Assembly: GCA_000437235.1 (NCBI GenBank)
Contig: FR897029.1
Location: 1 to 64,000, forward strand
Length of the DNA: 64,000 nt
Direction of reading: 5' to 3'
Origin: Coprobacillus sp. CAG:826
GTDB lineage: Bacteria; Bacillota_I; Bacilli_A; RFN20; CAG-826
Shown piece after piece: positions 8,064 to 16,102 of the stretch (the stretch's first letter is position 1; every line of letters starts with the position of its first letter). A model generated the notes under the pieces. It did not search any database. It had not been told where the DNA came from and worked only from the letters and a program-made list of their open reading frames with translations. A program made the translations under genes and the position numbers.

Positions 8064-8699
8064 ATGAACTATAACAAATTAATTGATCATACGAATTTAA
8101 AACCCAACGCTTCCATTGAAGATATTGAAAAGCTTTGTATGGAAGCCAAACAATACGACTTTATGAGCGTATGTGTGAATCCTAGCTTTATTCCGCTTTG
8201 CGTGAAACTTTTAAAAGGTAGTAACGTAAAGGTGTGTACTGTTATTGGTTTCCCATTAGGCGCAACATTAAAAAATGTAAAAGTTATGGAAACGAAAGAA
8301 GCGATTGAAGAAGGTGCGGATGAAGTAGACATGGTCATCAACATTTCGCAATTAAAAGCGGGCAATGATGAATATGTTTATCAAGAAATCAAAGATATTC
8401 GTAATGCTTCAAAAGGACATATTTTAAAAGTAATTTTAGAAACATGTTTATTAACCGATGAAGAAATCGTTCGTGCTTCTAAATTAGCCTTAAAAGCGGG
8501 CGCTGACTTTATTAAAACTTCTACTGGATTTTCTACCGGTGGCGCAACCGTTGAAGCAGTACGTTTAATGCGTCAAACCGTCGGTGACGCTTGTGGCGTA
8601 AAAGCAAGTGGTGGCATTCGTACCCATGAAGATTTAGTGAAGATGGTTGAAGCGGGTGCTAATCGTATTGGTACAAGTGCAGGACCTAAAATTCTATAG
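8064..8699 (+). CDS. deoC: Deoxyribose-phosphate aldolase
   Basis: DeoC cleaves 2-deoxyribose 5-phosphate to acetaldehyde and glyceraldehyde 3-phosphate in deoxynucleoside salvage. The 211-aa TIM barrel keeps the Schiff-base Lys151 (FIKTSTGFS), the proton-relay Lys180 (VKASGG) and Asp89 (EVDMVIN). Phosphopentomutase (deoB) and cytidine deaminase (cdd) elsewhere in the window belong to the same salvage route. A membrane-protein gene follows 15 bases downstream. Confidence 0.96.
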   Translation: MNYNKLIDHTNLKPNASIEDIEKLCMEAKQYDFMSVCVNPSFIPLCVKLLKGSNVKVCTVIGFPLGATLKNVKVMETKEAIEEGADEVDMVINISQLKAGNDEYVYQEIKDIRNASKGHILKVILETCLLTDEEIVRASKLALKAGADFIKTSTGFSTGGATVEAVRLMRQTVGDACGVKASGGIRTHEDLVKMVEAGANRIGTSAGPKIL

Positions 8700-8714
8700 T
8701 TCGGAAATAAAAGT

Positions 8715-9449
8715 ATGGAATTTATTACACGTCATCTATTCTTATTCTTTTTAGGTGGTATCGGTGGCTGGATTATTGAATTATTCTTTCGTAGAATTGT
8801 GCATAAAAGATGGATTAATCCTGGCTTTTTAACTGGTCCTTGTTTACCTTTATATGGCTCTGGATTGTGCTTACTATATTTCTTTTCTTCATTGGATTAT
8901 AGTTTTATTCCATCTACCATAGGCCAAAAAATATTCTGCATTGTCATCATGACGGCTTTAGTTGTTTTACTTGAATATTTAACGGGTTTATACTTTTTAA
9001 AAGTTAATCACGTTCGTTTATGGGATTATAGTGACCGCTGGGGCAACATTCAAGGTATTATTTGTCCTTTGTTTTCCGTGTTTTGGCTTGCTATTGCAGG
9101 AGGATATTATTTTTTACTGCATCCAAGTTTAGTGAAATTAGTTCAACTCGTGATGAATACGCCTTATCTATTCTTCTTTGAAGGATTTGCTAGTGGAATC
9201 TTCATTATTGACTTCATTATGTCCATTCAATTGGTGAATCGCCTACGGACCTTTGCTAAAGAGCACAAGCTTGACATTGCTTTTGAAAATTTAAAGGAAA
9301 ATATTCAAAAGAAGAGACAAGAACGAAAAGAGAAAAGAGCGTTCCTTTTCCCCTTCCGTTTACCCCATACGATTTTAAAAGAAATGGTTGAAAATTATTT
9401 AGATAAGAAAAAAGAAGAACGTAAAGAAAGTGAAAATAAAGGCGAATAA
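8715..9449 (+). CDS. Putative ABC-transporter type IV / CmpB-family membrane protein
   Basis: A 244-aa polytopic protein with about five or six hydrophobic segments. Its conserved core, WIIELFFRR near residue 19 followed by WINPGFLTGPCLPLYGSG, and the later LWDYSDRWGNIQGIICP, match the CmpB-like family (PF06541) often annotated as putative ABC transporter permease. The actual substrate and partner are not known. The C-terminus is highly charged and cytoplasmic. The last codons overlap the terminator hairpin. It probably shares a transcript with deoC. Confidence 0.8.
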   Translation: MEFITRHLFLFFLGGIGGWIIELFFRRIVHKRWINPGFLTGPCLPLYGSGLCLLYFFSSLDYSFIPSTIGQKIFCIVIMTALVVLLEYLTGLYFLKVNHVRLWDYSDRWGNIQGIICPLFSVFWLAIAGGYYFLLHPSLVKLVQLVMNTPYLFFFEGFASGIFIIDFIMSIQLVNRLRTFAKEHKLDIAFENLKENIQKKRQERKEKRAFLFPFRLPHTILKEMVENYLDKKKEERKESENKGE

Positions 9450-9462
9450 TTCGCCTTTTTTT
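9441..9462 (+). terminator. Rho-independent terminator overlapping the stop codon
   Basis: GGCGAA-TAA-TTCGCC followed by seven T residues. The stop codon of the CmpB-like gene lies in the loop. Confidence 0.88.
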
Positions 9463-9473
9463 GAGGGCTAAGT

Positions 9474-10595
9474 ATGAAGGTTGTAGTAGCAATGGATTCT
9501 TTTAAAGGAAGTTTAACATCTTTAGAAGCGGGAAATAGTGTGAAAGAAGGCATTCTTGAAGTTTTTCCACATGCCAATATTTGCGTCTTACCTTTAGCGG
9601 ATGGGGGCGAAGGTACTTTAGATGCGGTAATGTGGTTAAAAAAAGGTAAAAAACAAAAAATACAAGTAAAAGATGCACTTTTACGAACTATCAGTACCGA
9701 ATATGGAATTTTAAATTCTGATGCAGCACTCATTGAAATCGCTAAAGTTGTTGGTTTACCGATGCTAAAACAAGAAGAAAAAAATCCTTTAGTAACTTCA
9801 ACCTATGGAATTGGCGAAATGATAGTGGCCGCTATGAATGATGGAGGAAAGCATTTTTATATAGCCTTAGGTGGCAGTTCTACAAATGATGGTGGTTTTG
9901 GTATGTTACGGGCATTAGGTTATCGCTTTTTAAATCCAAATCATCAAGAAATAACGACTTTGGAATGTCTTTTAGAATTAGCGAGCATTGATGAGAAAAA
10001 TGTTAATTCTCATTTATTGGAGTGCGATTTTGTTCTTCTTTCGGACGTAAAAAATCCTCTTTTAGGAGAAAATGGTTGTAGTTATGTTTTTGGTGCGCAA
10101 AAAGGCGCAACAAAAGCGCAACAAGCGCATTTAGACGCAATTTTAACGAAGTTTTCTCTAATTGTCAGTCAGCAATACCAAGGTGATTTTCATCTTTTAG
10201 AAGGAGCAGGAGCGGCTGGTGGCTTAGGCTTTGCTTTCCTGGCTTTTTTAAAGGCCCAATGCATCTCAGGTAGTGGATGGTTATTAAAAGAAATGCGTTT
10301 AGAAGAAGAAATTCAAGATGCTGATTATGTAATTACCGGTGAAGGGAAAATTGATCAACAAACGTTAATGGGAAAAGGACCTAACGCTGTTGCCTCTTTA
10401 GCGAAAAAATATCATAAACCTATATTTGGTTTTGGTGGAAGTGTAGAAGAAATTCTTTATCATCAAGTATCTAATTTTGATGGTTTATACGCGATTATTG
10501 ATCATCCTTTTACTTTAAATGATTTAAAGAAAGACGTTGCAAAATCCAATATAAAAAGAACGGTAAAAAAGGTATTTCAAAAAATTTTAAAGTAG
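9474..10595 (+). CDS. Glycerate kinase (GarK/GlxK family)
   Basis: Phosphorylates D-glycerate, feeding it into glycolysis. The 373-aa length and the motifs VVVAMDSFKGSLTS at the N-terminus, PLADGGEGTLDA near 41, ALGGSSTNDGG and ITGEGKIDQQTLMGKGP are those of the bacterial glycerate kinase family PF02595. The start (ATG 9474) follows GAGGGC closely after the preceding terminator. No glycerate transporter or tartronate genes are nearby, so the source of substrate is not evident. Confidence 0.93.
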   Translation: MKVVVAMDSFKGSLTSLEAGNSVKEGILEVFPHANICVLPLADGGEGTLDAVMWLKKGKKQKIQVKDALLRTISTEYGILNSDAALIEIAKVVGLPMLKQEEKNPLVTSTYGIGEMIVAAMNDGGKHFYIALGGSSTNDGGFGMLRALGYRFLNPNHQEITTLECLLELASIDEKNVNSHLLECDFVLLSDVKNPLLGENGCSYVFGAQKGATKAQQAHLDAILTKFSLIVSQQYQGDFHLLEGAGAAGGLGFAFLAFLKAQCISGSGWLLKEMRLEEEIQDADYVITGEGKIDQQTLMGKGPNAVASLAKKYHKPIFGFGGSVEEILYHQVSNFDGLYAIIDHPFTLNDLKKDVAKSNIKRTVKKVFQKILK

Positions 10596-10717
10596 ATAAA
10601 ACCTATCCATTCGTCTCTCAATCCAATAAAAATAGTAAAATTAGTGATGAAAATTTGGTAATTCTTGGTAAGAAGAAGAAAAAGTGAAGAAAAGTTAAGA
10701 AATTTGAATAAAATGAG

Positions 10718-10746
10718 TTGATTTTTCCTCACGTAATGTATATAAT
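10718..10746 (+). promoter_or_regulatory. Promoter of rpsU
   Basis: TTGATT at 10718-10723 and TATAAT at 10741-10746, spacer 17 bp. Confidence 0.75.
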
Positions 10747-10792
10747 TTTATCGTTTAAAAGCGATAGAAGCTTTAGAAGGAGGGGAATCAAA

Positions 10793-10966
10793 GTGCCAAA
10801 GACAGTCGTTCGAGATAACGAAACTTTAGATGACGCATTACGTCGTTTCAAAAGACAAGTGAATAAGGCTGGAACCCTTGCTGAAGCTCGTAAGCGTGAG
10901 TTCTACTTAAAACCAGGCGTGAAACGCAAATTAAAGTCTGAACAAGCTCGCCGTAAATCTTATTAA
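10793..10966 (+). CDS. rpsU: Small ribosomal subunit protein bS21
   Basis: A small basic 30S protein of 57 aa, the normal bS21 length, with the signature NETLDDALRRFKRQVNKAG and the Arg/Lys-rich C-terminus. It starts at a GTG behind AAGGAGGGG; an upstream in-frame extension would run through the promoter and is not real. Monocistronic, with its own promoter and terminator. Confidence 0.97.
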   Translation: MPKTVVRDNETLDDALRRFKRQVNKAGTLAEARKREFYLKPGVKRKLKSEQARRKSY

Positions 10967-10972
10967 AAAAAA

Positions 10973-10999
10973 GAACGGATTTTATATCCGTTTTTTTTA
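10973..10999 (+). terminator. Rho-independent terminator after rpsU
   Basis: AACGGAT-TTTAT-ATCCGTT followed by a T-run. Confidence 0.92.
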
Positions 11000-11036
11000 T
11001 GCTATATTAAGATATAGATAAAGGAGGATGAAACGC

Positions 11037-11729
11037 ATGATTTATTATCCCATTCATAATATGATGAATGTCCGTGATATTGGCTTATGGAAAGGAAAAG
11101 ACCAACGTTTTATTCTTCCATTCCGTTTTTTACGTAGTGATCGTCCAAAAAGTGATAGTGATGAATACACTACATTTTTAAAAGAACATCAAATTCAAGA
11201 TATTATTGATTTAAGGACGCATCAAGTGATTCAAAAACTTCCTAATCCCTTAAAAGATGACCCCTATTTCAACTATCATCATCTTCCTTTAGAAGAAGGA
11301 AGCACGATTTCTCTACAAAGCATGACCCCGCATGAATTATATAACCTAATGGTAGAGCATAAAGATACTTTTTACCAAATCTTTTCTATTTTTGCTCATG
11401 CGGAACATGGGGTTTTAGTGCATTGTACGGCGGGAAAAGATCGAACAGGCGTTGTCATTGCGCTTCTTCTTGAATTTTTGGGTGTTGATAAAGACATCAT
11501 TATTGGAGACTATGCTTATTCTTCTTTGATATTAGATGGAAATTATCCTTCCTATCAAAAGAATCATCCTGGTTTTAAACCATTTCTAGGAGAGTCCAAT
11601 CCTTTATATATGCGTGCATTTTTATCTGATTTTCACGCTAAGTATCATAACGCACATGATTATCTTATTTCTATTGGTTTAAAAGAAGAAGAACTTGTTT
11701 TAATTGAACAAAAGGCCTTTGGTCTTTAG
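11037..11729 (+). CDS. Tyrosine/serine protein phosphatase (Y_phosphatase3-like)
   Basis: A 230-aa member of the PTP/DSP-like family PF13350. The P-loop VHCTAGKDRTGVV carries the catalytic Cys and Arg (HCxxGxxR), with the general-acid region upstream and the family motif NVRDIG and FLRSDRP near the N-terminus. I moved the start from ATG 11028 to ATG 11037, because AAGGAGG ends directly at 11027 and would be too close to the first ATG. The substrate is unknown; related enzymes act on phosphotyrosine or phosphoinositides. Confidence 0.87.
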   Translation: MIYYPIHNMMNVRDIGLWKGKDQRFILPFRFLRSDRPKSDSDEYTTFLKEHQIQDIIDLRTHQVIQKLPNPLKDDPYFNYHHLPLEEGSTISLQSMTPHELYNLMVEHKDTFYQIFSIFAHAEHGVLVHCTAGKDRTGVVIALLLEFLGVDKDIIIGDYAYSSLILDGNYPSYQKNHPGFKPFLGESNPLYMRAFLSDFHAKYHNAHDYLISIGLKEEELVLIEQKAFGL

Positions 11730-11773
11730 TTCTTTTTTTTTAGATTTTTTAATAAAATAAAGTGGTGATTTCC

Positions 11774-11983
11774 ATGTTTACTTATGAAAAAAATGTATTA
11801 AAACTTTATCAATATCGCGTTTTGGTGCATCTAGATAAAGAAGAGATTGATGTTCTTTATTTAAAAACCATGTTACGGATTAAAGGAAAAGAACTTCATG
11901 TCACTTATTTTGCTAAAGAAGAAATTCATATTGAAGGGCAAATCAAAGCCATAGAAATGGAGAACCATCATGATAAAAAGTAA
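11774..11983 (+). CDS. yqfC: Sporulation protein YqfC (YabP/YqfC family)
   Basis: A 69-aa product resembling YabP/YqfC sporulation proteins, made of short beta strands with the typical LKTMLRIKGKELHV segment. Identification relies partly on position: it directly precedes and overlaps yqfD, as in B. subtilis. ATG 11774 follows GGTGAT; the upstream in-frame GTG at 11762 lies within that binding site. In Bacillus the pair is expressed in the mother cell under sigma-E; no sigma-E promoter could be recognised here. Confidence 0.75.
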   Translation: MFTYEKNVLKLYQYRVLVHLDKEEIDVLYLKTMLRIKGKELHVTYFAKEEIHIEGQIKAIEMENHHDKK

Positions 11984-12899
11984 AAGTGTTTATCGCGTGC
12001 GCGTATTTGATTCCACGCAATTTTTAGCCACTTTGAAAGAACATGGAATTGAAATCTATGATTTTCAGTGTGTGGATGAATATCTTTATCAATTTTCGAT
12101 ATCTTCTTATCAAGAAAAAAAGTTTTTATCTTTATATAAAGAAGTTCAATTAGTGAGAAAAACGGGCATGTATTCCGTTTTCGAGCATCTTTTTAAAAGA
12201 AAAACTGCTTTAGTGGGGATTATTTTTGCTTTACTTTTATTTTTCTCTTTTACGAGCCGAATTTATGAAATTGAAGTAGAAGGGAATTCACGGATTTTAA
12301 ATGCAAGAATTCAACTGAAACTAGAAGAAATGGGCATTAAAAAATATGTGAAAAAGCCAAATTATGAAACGTTACTTCAATATGAAAATGAATTAAAAAA
12401 TTTTTTCTATGAAGATATTGAGTCATTAGAACTCCGTTCTCAAGGTGTACAAATAAAAGTCCGCTACGAAAAAAGAAGAAAAAGCGTAGAATTACCTACG
12501 AAAACTGGACCGAAATATGCGAGAAAAAAAGGAATTATCTCGCATTTTGTGATTTCTAGTGGCGTGATTAAAGTCAAAGAAAATCAATATGTTGAAGAAG
12601 GAACTTTATTAGTGGATGATACTTTAATTACACCAAAAGGAGAAGAAATAAAAGTAGGGGCAGAAGGTCAAGTATATGCGTGGACGTGGACGATTATTAC
12701 GGTTAGTAAAAACCGAACGAAGAATGAAGAGGAAGTAGAAACATTTTCTTCGTTATTAAATGAAGCTGAACAAATGGTAAAAGCGGGCTTTATAGAAGAA
12801 GAAAGAATTGATAAAGAAGTGATATTAAGCTATGAAGTAAATGAGAAAAATGCATTATTAAAAGTACATTTTACATGTTTAGAAGATATTGCTAAATAA
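11970..12899 (+). CDS. yqfD: Sporulation protein YqfD
   Basis: A 309-aa protein with an N-terminal soluble region, one transmembrane helix near residues 80-98 (LVGIIFALLLFFSF) and a large extracytoplasmic C-terminal domain, matching YqfD (PF06898). The post-membrane motif YEIEVEGN is typical. It overlaps yqfC by 14 bases. YqfD homologues are needed for stage IV sporulation in Bacillus. In most relatives the next gene is phoH; here a C39-like peptidase occupies that place. Confidence 0.88.
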   Translation: MIKSKSVYRVRVFDSTQFLATLKEHGIEIYDFQCVDEYLYQFSISSYQEKKFLSLYKEVQLVRKTGMYSVFEHLFKRKTALVGIIFALLLFFSFTSRIYEIEVEGNSRILNARIQLKLEEMGIKKYVKKPNYETLLQYENELKNFFYEDIESLELRSQGVQIKVRYEKRRKSVELPTKTGPKYARKKGIISHFVISSGVIKVKENQYVEEGTLLVDDTLITPKGEEIKVGAEGQVYAWTWTIITVSKNRTKNEEEVETFSSLLNEAEQMVKAGFIEEERIDKEVILSYEVNEKNALLKVHFTCLEDIAK

Positions 12900-12950
12900 A
12901 AGAGTAGGAAAAATAAAAGATAGTCCCTATATAAATATAGAGGAATATTT

Positions 12951-13442
12951 ATGAAGGACTTTGTATTTCAAAATCGATTATCGGATTGTGGCTTTTGTGC
13001 GTTAAAAATTGCTTTAGCGGATATCACCCACAATCCCCACTACTTATATTTAAAGGCGCCAAAAAAATGGGGTAATTATTCGTTTTTAGATTTGGTAAAG
13101 GTCGCTAAAAAGCAAGGTTATTTGCTAAAAGGTTATCAAGTTCCGCTTCATCAAATTCCGCCTAAAAAAAGTATTGCTTTGCTTTTAAAAAGAGGTTCTT
13201 TTCATTATGTTTATATAAAAGAAATTGATCCGCAATACTTATATATCTATGACCCAATTAAAGGAAAAAGAAAAGTGAAAAAAGAAGTCTTCCTTTCACA
13301 ATTTATAGGCTACTATTTATTAGTGATGAAAAAAGAAAAAGAGGTGAAAATTGTCACATCATTTTTAAGTCATATTCCTTATTTTGTTTATTATGGAATC
13401 ATCTTCCTTCTTTTAGGAACGAGTTTATGGCTATTATTCTAG
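12951..13442 (+). CDS. Stand-alone peptidase C39-like protein with C-terminal membrane anchor
   Basis: A 163-aa protein that matches the bacteriocin-processing peptidase family C39. The oxyanion Gln7, catalytic Cys13 (SDCGFCALK), His85 (FHYVYI) and Asp101 (YDPIKG) all fall in the expected order and spacing. In peptide exporters this domain is fused to an ABC transporter; here it ends after a single hydrophobic helix (about 141-163) and no transporter follows. It could be an independent membrane-anchored protease or the surviving N-terminus of a PCAT exporter. It lies between yqfD and ybeY, where phoH is usual. AGAGGAAT precedes the ATG. Confidence 0.78.
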   Translation: MKDFVFQNRLSDCGFCALKIALADITHNPHYLYLKAPKKWGNYSFLDLVKVAKKQGYLLKGYQVPLHQIPPKKSIALLLKRGSFHYVYIKEIDPQYLYIYDPIKGKRKVKKEVFLSQFIGYYLLVMKKEKEVKIVTSFLSHIPYFVYYGIIFLLLGTSLWLLF

Positions 13443-13522
13443 AAAAATACGGATTTTATTAGCGTTTTCTATATTTTTTAATGAAGAAATGGTAAAATAG
13501 AAATAGATTGTAGGTGATGACT

Positions 13523-13984
13523 TTGGAATTACTATTTGAAAACTCTTATGACCCTTCTTTTGATCACTATGAAGAAGACTTTCAAGATTTAGCTAGCTAT
13601 ACTTTTTCTTTATTAAACGTAAAAGATCACTATTCTTTAGAGGTGGATTTTGTTCGCCAAGACGAAATTCATGAAATCAATAAAGAATATCGAGGTATTG
13701 ATCGTCCTACGGACGTCATTAGCTTTGCTTTCTTAGATAAAGTTGATGGTGAAGTGACCATTCAAGGAGACGTTATGCAGATGTTAGGAGAAATCATCAT
13801 TTCCATTGATCAAGCAAAGATGCAAGCGGAACAATATGAGCATTCTTTGCACCGCGAAATCTGTTTTTTATTCGTTCATGGTTTATTACATTTATTAGGT
13901 TATGACCATCAAACGAAAGAGCAAGAAGAAGAAATGTTTGGTTTACAAAACCGAATTTTGTTAGAAAAGGGGATTACAAGATGA
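13523..13984 (+). CDS. ybeY: Endoribonuclease YbeY (rRNA maturation factor)
   Basis: YbeY is a zinc metallo-RNase for 16S rRNA 3' processing and ribosome quality control. The zinc motif HGLLHLLGYDH (HxxxHxxxxxH) is intact, as is RGIDRPTDVISFAF. The start is unsure: GTG 13514, ATG 13517 and TTG 13523 are all in frame. TAGGTGAT at 13511-13518 would serve TTG 13523 best. The cdd start overlaps its stop by 4 bases. It precedes era as in most Bacillota, but phoH and dgkA are absent. Confidence 0.94.
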   Translation: MELLFENSYDPSFDHYEEDFQDLASYTFSLLNVKDHYSLEVDFVRQDEIHEINKEYRGIDRPTDVISFAFLDKVDGEVTIQGDVMQMLGEIIISIDQAKMQAEQYEHSLHREICFLFVHGLLHLLGYDHQTKEQEEEMFGLQNRILLEKGITR

Positions 13985-14382
13985 CCAAAGAAGAACTTTT
14001 AAAAGAAGCCAATAAAGCACGTGAAAAATCCTATTCGCCTTATTCACATTTTAGTGTTGGTGCTTGTATTTTATGTAAAGATGGTCGCTTTTTTCATGGC
14101 GCGAATATTGAAAATGCAAGTTATCCATTAAGTATGTGCGCGGAAAGAAATGCTATTTATCACGCTTTAATGGAAGGCTATCATAAAGAAGACTTTGCTG
14201 CCTTAGCGATTATTGGAGAAACCGATGAACCGATTTCACCTTGTGGCGCTTGCCGTCAAGTCATTCAAGAATTATTTCCTAAAGATATGCCGATTTATTT
14301 AGGTAATTTAAAAGGCGATATTCGTACCACAAATGCGGTAGAATTATTACCATTTGCTTTTGACTCTGAGGATTTACAATGA
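13981..14382 (+). CDS. cdd: Cytidine deaminase
   Basis: Deaminates cytidine and deoxycytidine to uridine forms for pyrimidine salvage. The 133-aa protein is the small homotetrameric type: Cys53 and catalytic Glu55 in CAERNA, and Cys88/Cys91 in PCGACRQV bind zinc. The start overlaps ybeY (ATGA) and the end overlaps era (ATGA), so the three are translationally coupled. Confidence 0.97.
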   Translation: MTKEELLKEANKAREKSYSPYSHFSVGACILCKDGRFFHGANIENASYPLSMCAERNAIYHALMEGYHKEDFAALAIIGETDEPISPCGACRQVIQELFPKDMPIYLGNLKGDIRTTNAVELLPFAFDSEDLQ

Positions 14383-15257
14383 AATCGGGTTTTATCACCA
14401 TTTTAGGGCGTCCTAACGTGGGCAAATCTACTTTAATGAATACGATATTACATCGTAAAATTAGTATTATTTCTCCAAAACCTCAAACAACAAGAGATGC
14501 AATTCAAGGCATTTATACGACCAAAGACGTACAAATGATTTTTATTGATACGCCAGGAATTCATAAACCGAATACCACTTTAGGAGAAAACATGAATCAT
14601 TCGGCTTTTCAATCGACCAAAGAAGTAGAGGCCGCTATTTTGATTGTGGACGCAAGTGAAGATTTTGGTGAAGGAGATCAATACATTTTGGATCGTATCA
14701 ATACCAAAGTGCCTTTGTTTGTCGTATTTAATAAAATAGATTTATGTACCATTCCCCAAGTGGAAGCATTAAAAAAGATATATCAAGAAAAATTACCGGA
14801 CGCTAAGATGATTGAGATTTCAGCGTTAAAAGACGCAAATGTTGATACATTATTAAAAGCGTTAGAAGACGTATTAGAAGAAGGACCGCAATATTTCCCA
14901 AGTGATATGTATAGTGATCACTCGGATAGTTTTTTAATCGCAGAAATTATTCGTGAAAAAACATTAACGCTTTTACGCGATGAAGTTCCTCATTCTATTG
15001 CTGTAAAAATTGAAAAATTAACACGCAAAGAAGATGAAATGGAAGTTCACGCAACGATTGTGTGTGAAAAAGAAGGGCAAAAAGGTATTATTATCGGTAA
15101 AGGTGGAAAAATGATTAAGCGGATTGGTACGCAATCTCGCTATGAGATTGAAAAACTCTTTGGGGTAAAATGTCGCTTAGAGACCTTTGTACGCGTAGAA
15201 AAGGATTGGCGAAATTCTTTACGCTACTTAAAAGAATTTGGTTATAACAAGGATTAA
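14379..15257 (+). CDS. era: GTPase Era
   Basis: Era binds the 3' end of 16S rRNA and helps assemble the 30S subunit. The 292-aa product has G1 GRPNVGKST near residue 10, G3 DTPGIHKP, G4 NKID and a C-terminal KH domain with the GKGGKMIKRIG loop. It follows cdd with a 4-base overlap and is 2 bases from recO. Confidence 0.97.
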   Translation: MKSGFITILGRPNVGKSTLMNTILHRKISIISPKPQTTRDAIQGIYTTKDVQMIFIDTPGIHKPNTTLGENMNHSAFQSTKEVEAAILIVDASEDFGEGDQYILDRINTKVPLFVVFNKIDLCTIPQVEALKKIYQEKLPDAKMIEISALKDANVDTLLKALEDVLEEGPQYFPSDMYSDHSDSFLIAEIIREKTLTLLRDEVPHSIAVKIEKLTRKEDEMEVHATIVCEKEGQKGIIIGKGGKMIKRIGTQSRYEIEKLFGVKCRLETFVRVEKDWRNSLRYLKEFGYNKD

Positions 15258-15259
15258 TT

Positions 15260-15997
15260 ATGATTGAAAAAGAAGGTATAGTAGTTCGTGTTACGCAAAT
15301 TAAAGAAAGAGATGCCATGATTCAAATCATTACGAATGATGGTTTCTTTTCTTTTTTAGCTCGTGGCGTATTAAAAGTAGATAGTAAAAATGCTTTATTT
15401 GTTTCTTTATATACGCATGCACGTTTTGAATTAGAAGAAGGGAAAAATGGCTATTACTCCTTAAAGGGAGGAACGCTTTTACATAGTCCCGCTTCAAGTA
15501 TGAATGATTTACTTTATCTTTTGACTTTTTCGTCTATAGCAGAACTCGCAATGAAGTTTTTTGATGAGAATACGGTAAAGGATTATTATCCTTATTTATC
15601 CGCCATTTTTATGGCAGTTTATGAGAAAAGCGGAGATCCTTTAACTTTAGTTTCTATTGGTGCTTGTACGGCATTAAAACTAAGCGGATATGCCATTCAA
15701 ACGAGTGGCTGTGTAACGTGTGGTACGAAAAAAGATATCGTCTCTTTTGATATGGATAATGGCGGCTTTTTTTGTCGGAAACATTATGATCCCGCTACGA
15801 TGCAGAATCAAACACCTAGTTTTTTAAAAGCAGTACGTTTTTTATTTATTGTTCCGCCTGAAGAAGTGAAGAATTATACATTAAATGAGCAAGATTTAAT
15901 TCCCATTTTAAACCAAATTCACCAATTTATGCTCGATTTTTGCGGGGTAAATTGGAAAGGCTATGAACTTTTACTAAGAGCTGTACGAAAAATGTAA
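15260..15997 (+). CDS. recO: DNA repair protein RecO
   Basis: RecO loads RecA onto SSB-coated single-stranded DNA in the RecFOR pathway. The 245-aa product has an N-terminal OB fold (EGIVVRVTQIKERDAM) and a C-terminal helical part with a four-Cys zinc-like site (SGCVTCG and later FFCRKH). It ends the ybeY-cdd-era-recO cluster; glyS has its own promoter downstream. Confidence 0.94.
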   Translation: MIEKEGIVVRVTQIKERDAMIQIITNDGFFSFLARGVLKVDSKNALFVSLYTHARFELEEGKNGYYSLKGGTLLHSPASSMNDLLYLLTFSSIAELAMKFFDENTVKDYYPYLSAIFMAVYEKSGDPLTLVSIGACTALKLSGYAIQTSGCVTCGTKKDIVSFDMDNGGFFCRKHYDPATMQNQTPSFLKAVRFLFIVPPEEVKNYTLNEQDLIPILNQIHQFMLDFCGVNWKGYELLLRAVRKM

Positions 15998-16026
15998 AAA
16001 ATGCAAAAAAGTACACTCATAATAGG

Positions 16027-16054
16027 TTGACAAGGTATGTCAAAATGATATACT
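16027..16054 (+). promoter_or_regulatory. Sigma-A promoter of glyS
   Basis: TTGACA at 16027-16032 and TATACT at 16049-16054, spacer 16 bp. The leader to the ATG is only about 42 bases and has a small GCGC-AAAAAC-GCGC inverted repeat; it is too short for a T-box. Confidence 0.82.
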
Positions 16055-16102
16055 TACTTTTGTTTTATGCGCAAAAACGCGCAAGTATAGGAGTGAAAAT
16101 AT

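Noticed and set aside
15998..16102. T-box leader upstream of glyS
   Set aside because: The promoter leaves a leader of only about 42 bases with no T-box antiterminator sequence.
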